Source of the DNA: Austropuccinia psidii
Lineage: Eukaryota; Basidiomycota; Pucciniomycetes; Pucciniales; Sphaerophragmiaceae
Direction: 5' to 3'
Length of the DNA stretch: 64,000 nt
NCBI GenBank assembly: GCA_023105745.1
Contig: JALGQZ010000011.1
Coordinates: 16,929,475-16,993,474, forward strand
A program made the position numbers and the translations under genes. Under the pieces are notes generated by a model, which saw nothing but the letters and a program-made list of their open reading frames with translations, was not told where the DNA came from and did not search any database. This document shows positions 56,771 through 64,000 of this stretch, piece by piece. Every line of letters starts with the position of its first letter. Position 1 is the stretch's first letter.

Positions 56771-57210
56771 AAAAATATCAAAAAATATCAAAAAATATCA
56801 AAAAATATCAAAAAATATCAAAAAATATCAAAAAATATCAAAAAATATCAAAAAATATCAAAAAATATCAAAAAATATCAAAAAATATCAAAAAATATCA
56901 AAAAATATCAAAAAATATCAAAAAATATCAAAAAATATCAAAAAATATCAAAAAATATCAAAAAATATCAAAAAATATCAAAAAATATCAAAAAATATCA
57001 AAAAATATCAAAAAATATCAAAAAATATCAAAAAATATCAAAAAATATCAAAAAATATCAAAAAATATCAAAAAATATCAAAAAATATCAAAAAATATCA
57101 AAAAATATCAAAAAATATCAAAAAATATCAAAAAATATCAAAAAATATCAAAAAATATCAAAAAATATCAAAAAATATCAAAAAATATCAAAAAATATCA
57201 AAAAATATCA
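56771..57210. repeat. Satellite block 3: 10-bp unit AAAAATATCA
   Basis: 44 perfect tandem copies differing from block 2 by one base (G to T). It ends abruptly at AAAAAGATTACATAC. Six-A tracts again recur at 10-bp phase. Confidence 0.95.
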
Positions 57211-57220
57211 AAAAAGATTA

Positions 57221-57830
57221 CATACTAATCGAAAAATTGCATCAAATGTAAAATTATCATTTATTTAACTAACATCTTTTTTTTGCTTAAATGAGAAAAA
57301 AAAATTAAAGAATGAAAATGATGAATCAAAATAATTAGGTAAAACAAACAAATAATTATTTCTTTTTATTCTTCAATATTTTTGTTTTTTTTTGAAATAT
57401 TTCTTTATTATTATTATTTAATAAGTTAATTTTTATGATTATTATCATTATAATCAAAAGTGATTTTTGATTTTTGATTTTTTGATTTAAATTTTAAATT
57501 TAAAAAAAAATGAACAATATTTTGATGCCTGGTTTATGATTGGATTTTAATTTGGTTTTAAGAACATTTTAAAAAATTCATTTCTTAAAAAAAATTATTA
57601 CTAAAATCCATTTCAAAATTATTAAAAATATATCTCTATCATCTATGTTCATCACATGCATTTTGTAAAAAAATAAATAAATAAATAAATAATTATGTTT
57701 TCTTCAATAATAACACATCAAAAATCCATTAATACAAGGCAAAACAAATTTCAAAAACAACCCTAATATACACAATGATAAAATTAATATTAGTAATTGG
57801 TTTTAATATGTCAGAAATGTAAAACAGTAC
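57221..57830. other. AT-rich DNA, no gene recognised
   Basis: Between the satellite and the HARBI1-like pseudogene. It has a short (AAAT)n run near 57669-57690. No domain-bearing frame. Confidence 0.5.
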
Positions 57831-58806
57831 ATGGAAGGAGTTCAACACATATTCTATAGTGCAAGGTTCAATCCATGGAATCATGAAGATATGTATGATG
57901 AAAAACACTTCATTGGGTTATTATGCATGGGTCATGTATGGGTTTATGCATTAGTCAAGTCATTGATTTCCCATGTGCATAATGGATATAGGGACAATAT
58001 CAGGTGGCTCAAAATGTAAGAAAAGGCGGGAATGACATTATATTGTTTGTGTCATGGGAGATCTCTTTAAGGAAGGCAGATAAGCAGCTTACCATATAAT
58101 AAAGGAAGTGGTGGAGTCCATAATGTTTTCCTTACATTATTCAACTATTCAGTAAGCTCTAAGGTTAATATTTCTTTGCAACAATTTATACTTAATAATT
58201 TATGTATTATAGATTTCCTAAAGTAGATGAACATGAAAAGTGGGATCAATCTCAGAGAAACTTCCAGAAGAGGAATAGTATTCTCAATATTGTTGGGGAT
58301 ATTTATGAAACCCATATCCCAATCATACCACCACACCATGATAAATGGAATTCATATATCAACATTAAAGCCTGTGCTTCAATTACTTTTCAATGAATTG
58401 TAGATTCAAATTGCAATTTCAATTATTATTCTTTTAATATTAATTATGTTCTGGAGAAGTTTTTTGGTGGGCTTCCAGGTTGATTCAATTATAGAAAAAT
58501 GTTTTTCAAATTCAGAATTGTCCAGGACTTTATTTGCAAAATCTCAAGATTTCCTGCACAATGCCTTCTGATTTTACACTCAGGATATTCATCAAAAATA
58601 CCAATAATTATATTATTAAGCCATACTCACTATGGAGGACATTCTAGATTAAACTTCAAGAATTCTTTCCACAAGTTAATTATGTTTTTACATATTAATA
58701 AACAAAAAACGTATGCTTTAAATACCAGAATTATGATGGAACAGACATTTTTCCAATCAAAAACAGCCTCTGTTGCTTTTTGGAAACCCAGAAAATTTTG
58801 CCTTTG
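57831..58806 (+). pseudogene. HARBI1/PIF-like transposase (DDE_Tnp_4), decayed
   Basis: Three plus-strand frames form a Harbinger-type nuclease. Upstream: YSARFNPWNHEDMYDEKHF and an helical segment. Middle (58202-58396): RFPKVDEHEKWDQSQRNFQK, SILNIVGDIYETHIPIIPPH, HDKWNSYINIKACASITFQ; after a stop come IVDSNCNF and FGGLPG. Downstream (58499-58806): HSGYSSKIPIIILLSHTHYG and NTRIMMEQTFFQSKTA. Family knowledge places the catalytic triad at the Asp of a GxxDGTHI motif, the Asp of DSGYP and the Glu of MEQxFG. Here they are Tyr (58304-58306), His (58577-58579) and Glu (58739-58741), so two of three are lost. Terminal repeats of the element were not found. Confidence 0.78.
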
Positions 58807-60550
58807 AATACAGGTAAGATTACTATAGCATTCATAATCTTAAAAAACCTTTTACAATAGATCAGAACACAATTTGATGACAATTTTCAATAAATTGTTT
58901 CGAGTGTAATGTAAATCATTGAAGAAAATTTCCAAGTTAAAAAATTAATAAGTCTAAATTGTTTCAAAAAAAACATATAAACAAAAGATTTAATATTTAT
59001 GATTTCAAATTAATTTTTAATTACACCCGTACTAAAGGAACATTTTTTTTTCAAAGAAAAGTTTTTACAAATGAAAAAAAAGGTTTCTTATTTTTACAAT
59101 AGAATGTATTTGTTTTATCTTATTTAATTCAAAAATAAAATTATTTAATGATAATTTTCAAAAATATATTATTTATATTATTCTGAAAGATATTTATAAA
59201 AAGAATATTTACTTGAGTCTTTAATTATCTTGTTATAAATTTAAAAGAATTAGTAAGAAATTTTTAGTTGATATCATAAATCAATTGACTATAATATTAA
59301 ATTATTTATTTTGAAATTAAACTTGATTTAATGAATTTTGTAAAGTATAACTAATTCAAGACTCAGGATGAAAGAAGATTCATTATCCAAAATTTTGATA
59401 AAATCTTCATGAGCTATATAAAAGAAATTTAAATTTCTTGATTTTTTTTTTTTTAGAAAAATTCTCAGCCACAGATTTTAATTCTTGCTCAGATTTTTTT
59501 CAAGTAACAAAATCATCTGAGAATTTTTGAATTTCAATTCTTTTTTAAACTAAAATTCCTCTTTTTTCAAATTGATCAAGTTGATATTTTCGCTTTTCTA
59601 GCTTTCTTTTTTATAAGAATTCATTTTTAAAGTTAATTTCAATATTTTTATTTAATTTACTGGTTAAAGTGATTAATTGAAACACTATATTTATGGAATA
59701 TTTTCAAATTAAAGAAATAGTTTTGTAATTTATTTAAATATTATTGATTATATTTGGAAAATATAAAAAATTAAAATGTCACAAATGATGATAAGTAAGA
59801 ATAGTTTTTTGGGGGGAATTAAATCCGAGTTTAATCAAAAGAATTAGTCAAACTAGTTGGAAATTTAGGTGATTTTATTCATTTGACTTTGACCTTTTCA
59901 ATAAATGGATACAAACCATTTGAATCACAATGTTCCATATTGGAATCTGAAGAAAACCCCAAAAAGCTCCATAAAGGGTGAAAAACATGTAAACTAACTA
60001 TCAGATATTAGTAAATATTTGTAAAATTTGATTATTTTCAAATAAATTTTGTTTTAATTGAGCTGTTATGTTTTTAATTTGAAATTTATTTTAGCCTTAA
60101 TTTTTAATTAATTCTTTTTTCAAATTCAAAACAATTTTTATTAATTACAATTTTATAAAAAATATTTATATGAAATCAGATAGTCAAGAATTACTTGAAC
60201 CATTTACAATTAAATGATTTGATCTTAAATCAAATTTTCCATTTCATAGTATAAAATCTTTAGCTTTTATCCTAAAACATGAATATAGAATGAAATTCTT
60301 TTGTTTGTTCAAAAATTGATTTTAATTTGCAATTTTAATTGGAACCTATTAATTTTCATAATTTAATATTATAATAAATTTTATATTATTATTTAATTAA
60401 ATTTACACACTTGTCTAAATATGACCTATTTGGTCACTTATTGAGGCCAAAATTCATTTGGAGGAACCTTCCTTATTTTCGACAAAAGTGTTAAAATTAT
60501 TGTTTTAGTATTCTCATTTCTATTTTGATCTTCCAATCTTTGAATTGCCT
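58807..60550. other. AT-rich DNA, no gene recognised
   Basis: Low-complexity sequence with T- and A-runs. No frame with a domain. It may include the decayed 3' part of the HARBI1-like element. Confidence 0.45.
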
Positions 60551-61012
60551 CTAAATTTTGGTTTTATTCTTCCATTTCCCATTGTAATTGAAATAGATCT
60601 TAATCTCTCTCTCATTAAAATCAATCATGCTCCTCATAGCTTGCTCTTGGCTTTGTTGAATCATAAGAGTTAGTGAGGTGATTAAAGCTTGAAATTTTTT
60701 ATTTAAATTTGCCTTAAAACCATGCGAATACAACCCAGGTGGTATACTTAAAGTCAAAGTTTTACTTAAAGAATATTTACATTGCATGGCTGATTCATTG
60801 TTAAGTCTTTGTGAAATTGCTCTGGGTTCTTTTTTACACAGTGGAGTATGATCCAAATTATCATTATTGTGATTGAGAAAGCTCTTTTGAGATTGTTCCA
60901 AATCTTCACTTGAATGGAACTCATGGTGGCTCCCATCATTACTTTTGTCAGATTAGGAATCATTATGTATATTTAAATCCATATTTTGGCTGAACCCCAG
61001 TATGTTTCCTGC
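60551..61012 (-). pseudogene. Unassigned reading frame next to the HARBI1-like pseudogene
   Basis: A minus-strand frame of about 150 codons with one internal stop (near 60955): GNILGFSQNMDLNIHNDS, then SDKSNDGSHHEFHSSEDLEQ, KEPRAISQRLNN, YSLSKTLTLSIPPGLYSHGF and a helical end IQQSQEQAMRSMIDFNERE. Non-random composition, acidic/Ser-rich first half and basic helical end look like a real decayed protein. Harbinger elements often carry a second, DNA-binding protein gene in opposite orientation, and this could be that partner. No Myb/SANT motif was confirmed. Confidence 0.35.
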
Positions 61013-61996
61013 TTTTTATTTGTGTTAATTTATAGCTGTATTATTAATATTGCGCTCCTGAATCAACTCATAAACCTAATTGAGCTTAAAATTAGTGAGT
61101 AAAATAAATCATTTTGATAATCAATCCACTTACAACATACACCATATGATTATGTTCCAATTGATTAAACAGACCACCTCCGCCTGTTTTGTCACAAGAA
61201 TCCTTGATGATCTAATCATCAAATTCAATTAGTAAGTGTTCTATTAAGAATATGAACCACTTAAATAGAAAGTGTTCATTAAATCCTTGTATCATCACTC
61301 CAATGGTTTAAAGGAAAGGTCCTCCAATAGGGGTTATCTATCTTTCTGATTTTCATTTTTTTTTTGAAATAATGATACTATGGTATTAACCCTGTGTAAA
61401 TTGAATATCTTTTTTAAGAAAAACACCATCAGATCTATCATAATTTTGATCAAATATTTTATGTCTTCTTCTGTCCAAAAAAAACATTTTTTATTTTGTT
61501 TTTAACTTTCCTTCTGAGTTAGGTTTTGATCTGATTTCTATATATTGATTGATTCTGAATTAATTTTTCCATTCATTTTCTTTTTTTTTTCAAAATATGT
61601 ACTTTTTTTTCTATTTCTTTCCAATTCAGAATTTCCTCCTCTTGTGTTGTAAAATTTATGTTTTTGAACTAAACATTGAATTTGACTCTATTAATATTTT
61701 CTAACTATTATTATTAAAGAGTTTCAATAAATTAATATACCTTCAAATTTTACTTAACTTTCACTATTATAACTATTTTTAATATTCATTATTTTTTCTC
61801 AAAGATTATAATTTCCTCAAAAATAAAGTTTTCAACTTAATTTTTTTTTAGGTAATGGCAAAATATGAAGAGATCAAAAAAAATTAAAAAAAAAAAACTT
61901 AAATAATTTTTTTTTTCTAAAAAAAAAAATTAATATATATATATATAATTATTATTATTATTATTAAGTTTTTAAATTTAAATTAAAAAAATTGTT
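61013..61996. other. AT-rich DNA left of the mariner-like element
   Basis: No gene confirmed. On the minus strand near 61150-61190 a short KTGGGGLFNQLEHNHMVY stretch is followed by GTAAGT, which could be an exon end of the neighbouring unassigned gene. A (TTA)n run lies at 61950-61965. Confidence 0.4.
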
Positions 61997-63753
61997 TATA
62001 TATGTATATATGGTGTGTCAAGTTAGTTTGGCCACTTGTAAAGCTGTGTACAGTCAATGGGTTTTTTCACTTGGGAGTGAGAAAATCTGTCTTTAAGAGC
62101 CACTGCACAGCAATCAAATTTCTTGTCTGGTCATAAAGATCCTCTGACCTGGTTTCAAAAAAAAACAGACCAGAATCTGACTTTAAAATTCTCAACAATC
62201 ACTTTTTTTTATTTTGATTTTTTTTTTATTTTAGGATGAAGAGGAAAAAATTCTTCAATTAGCCTCACAATTAAGGAAGAAAAATGAAACAACCCACAAA
62301 AACTTCAAGCCCAATGCAATTGTGAGCCTTTTTATTCACAGTTTGGTTCAAGAAAACATTGTGGAAAATGGAATGTCTCAGAAGGCAGCTGCTGAAAACT
62401 TCAAAATTTCATCTTGCCAAGTTTATCAAATTCTATATGAAAATTCAAATAAAACCACTTCCAAGGAACAAGAAGCGGAAATAAACACTTAAATGACAAT
62501 GAAGCTTCTGTAATTCATTGACAATGTGTCGAAGGTTAATTTAGAGGAAATGAAGAAGTTTTTAGAAGAGATATTTCCAATCAAACAGTAATCTGATTTT
62601 TGATATGGATATCACTTGGAAGCAGGTTACAAACATCCCTGCATCTTGGAACAAGGCAGACTTATTAACTCAAAGAGACAGCTTTGGCAATTTCCATGGT
62701 CTTGATCTTGACCAAAAAGCTGTTTTTGTTTATTAATTGGGCTTTGATCTCCACTCAGGAAGAGGATTTGGTTATTCCCCTTCAGGTGTGACCCCTTTAT
62801 TTTGTTTTGTTCTTTTTTTTCTTTATTTTAATCTTTTAAATTCTTTTCCCAAAGGCCAACCTTCAGTACTCAGCTTGGTTCCCAGAGTTAAGCACATAAC
62901 TCTCATTTCTGTGATTTCAGACAGTGGCTTTGTCTACCATGAGATGCTCAATGCAAATGGTCAGATGACCAAGGGTGTCGGGAGTGATGATTTTGCACTC
63001 TTTCTCCTTGCTCTTCAATTCAAAATACCCAATTATTCAATTGAAATCATGGATAATGCCCCTATCCACCAGGGGCAGCGATTTGAAGAAGTAAAAAAAG
63101 CACTTGAAGCCTCAAAGGGAATAAAGATTGAGTTTCTTCAACCATACTAACCCTTTCTCAACCCAATCAAATATCAAATTAAGTTTTTACTCAATAAAAT
63201 CCTTTGTTTCCTCCCAAGAGCCAAGGCAGCATTCAGAATTAGTTAAGGAGATTGAAAATGCAATTACACAAGCACTTACTCCAGAAAAGTGTAAAAACTT
63301 TTTCTTATACTGAAAAAATTTCTATCAAAGCTGTCATGAAATGCAGCCAATTACTGGTGCACTCCTAGCTGCACCATAACACAAATGTAGCAGTTCTTTA
63401 TAAATTAATCATACAGTTCTTTAAAATAAAACAAAATGAAAAAAAATATTAAAATTTAATTGATAAGTAGATAAAATTATAATATCAGAAATATTTGTAC
63501 TGAATACTGCAGTTTATACAAAAATTTGCACTCTTAGAGATATTTTTTTTGCTCAAAATCATGGTTAATTGGGTTTTTTTAGGAATAAGTAAGATAAAAC
63601 TTAACAGGTGGTCTTGGCTCCTTAGCAATAAATAAAATATTATTTTAAGACAAGAGAAGTTTCCTTTACAATAAGATAATTTTATTTTAGTAATTTTGTT
63701 TTGGTTTAGCACATAGATAAAAAAAAAGTTGATATACCATATATACATATATA
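61997..63753 (+). mobile_element. Tc1/mariner-like DNA transposon
   Basis: Terminal inverted repeats: left TATATATGTATATATGG then TGTGTCAAGTT (61997-62024), right the reverse complement of 63726-63753. They match at 25 of 28 positions. The element is about 1.76 kb and contains one DDE_3-type transposase pseudogene. Exact termini and the expected TA target duplication cannot be fixed in this TA-rich setting. The right end is duplicated at 54729-54981. Confidence 0.75.
62235..63379 (+). pseudogene. Mariner/DDE_3 transposase, decayed
   Basis: The first part (62235-62491) follows a T-rich acceptor-like AG and has no in-frame ATG: DEEEKILQLASQLRKKNETT and a helix-turn-helix, GMSQKAAAENFKISSCQVYQ. 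After stops and shifts the catalytic part reads ASWNKADLLTQRDSF, AVFVY-stop-LGFDLHSGRG, GYSPSG, LISVISDSGFVYHEMLNANG, YSIEIMDNAPIHQGQRFEE and IEFLQPY-stop-PFLNPIK, and ends CHEMQPITGALLAAP. The first catalytic Asp is Tyr (62731-62733), with Glu to stop beside it. The second Asp is intact (63052-63054). The Glu of NPIE is Lys (63169-63171). A small intron-like T-rich insertion lies after YSPSG (about 62787-62870). Confidence 0.82.
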
Positions 63754-64000
63754 AATTTAAAATTTAAAATAATAATAATTTTTATTTTACTTTTTTATAA
63801 AAAAAAATTAAAATTGAAAGTGAAAATTTAAAAAAAAAAACTAAAAATTGAATGAAATTTCAAATTTAAATTAAAAAAAAATAAAAAAACATAAAAAAAA
63901 TAAAAAAAAAATCAAAAAAATGAAAAAAATAAAAAAAATTAAAAAAAAAATTAAAAAAAAAAATTAAAAACAATAAAAAAAAATGAAAAAAAATGAAAAA
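63754..64000. repeat. A-rich low-complexity DNA
   Basis: Irregular A-runs with T, C and G interruptions, similar to 54982-55354, which lies next to the other mariner right end. It is cut by the window end, so an ordered satellite may follow. Confidence 0.7.

Noticed and set aside
56481..57210. CRISPR array
   Set aside because: Head-to-tail identical 10-bp units without spacers, and no associated genes; it is a simple satellite.

Overview
No host gene is visible in this window; it is a graveyard of transposable elements in very AT-rich DNA. The coding remnants are eukaryotic: Ty3/gypsy chromovirus gag-pol with C-terminal chromodomains, a HARBI1/PIF-like and a Tc1/mariner (DDE_3)-like transposase, a BED-finger fragment, and short GT-AG introns. 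From general knowledge, the chromodomain tails and DDE_3 transposase resemble those of giant, repeat-filled rust fungus genomes (Pucciniales, for example Austropuccinia psidii). That assignment is an inference.

Names used here: Gy-C is the outer gypsy element, Gy-A the tandem element inside it, Gy-B a second inner element, and LTR-D an unrelated solo LTR. All three gypsy elements read on the minus strand.

Layout. (1) 1-2997: AT-rich DNA with an old, opposite-facing Gy-A-type LTR (687-2372). (2) 2998-36987: one nested insertion about 34 kb long. Gy-C (target duplication CCATC) holds Gy-A in its gag region (10216-21462, duplication AGATT) and Gy-B in its 5' LTR (24350-36273, duplication TTTAC). 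Gy-B's own 5' LTR is split by LTR-D (33953-35953, duplication GTAC). Gy-A is unusual because three LTRs and two internal regions lie between a single pair of target duplications. Its protein-coding part is the best preserved: YIDD reverse transcriptase, complete RNase H residues and a DD35E integrase survive, broken by about six stops or frameshifts. (3) 36988-54330: mostly featureless AT-rich DNA with a MITE-like repeat, decayed Gy-A-type LTRs (43589-45328, 52784-53605), a decayed LTR-D copy (48142-50395) and a BED-finger fragment. (4) 54729-57210: a truncated mariner end, then about 1.85 kb of A-rich satellite that changes from a 9-bp unit to two 10-bp units with helically phased A-tracts. 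(5) 57831-63753: a HARBI1-like pseudogene, an unassigned minus-strand reading frame and a mariner-like element with terminal inverted repeats. A-rich DNA runs to the end.

Within each gypsy element the order is gag N-terminal region, coiled coil, capsid, zinc knuckle, protease, reverse transcriptase, RNase H, integrase, chromodomain. Gag appears to be spliced in Gy-A and Gy-B. All coding copies are damaged, and catalytic Asp codons are lost mostly by GAT-to-TAT change.
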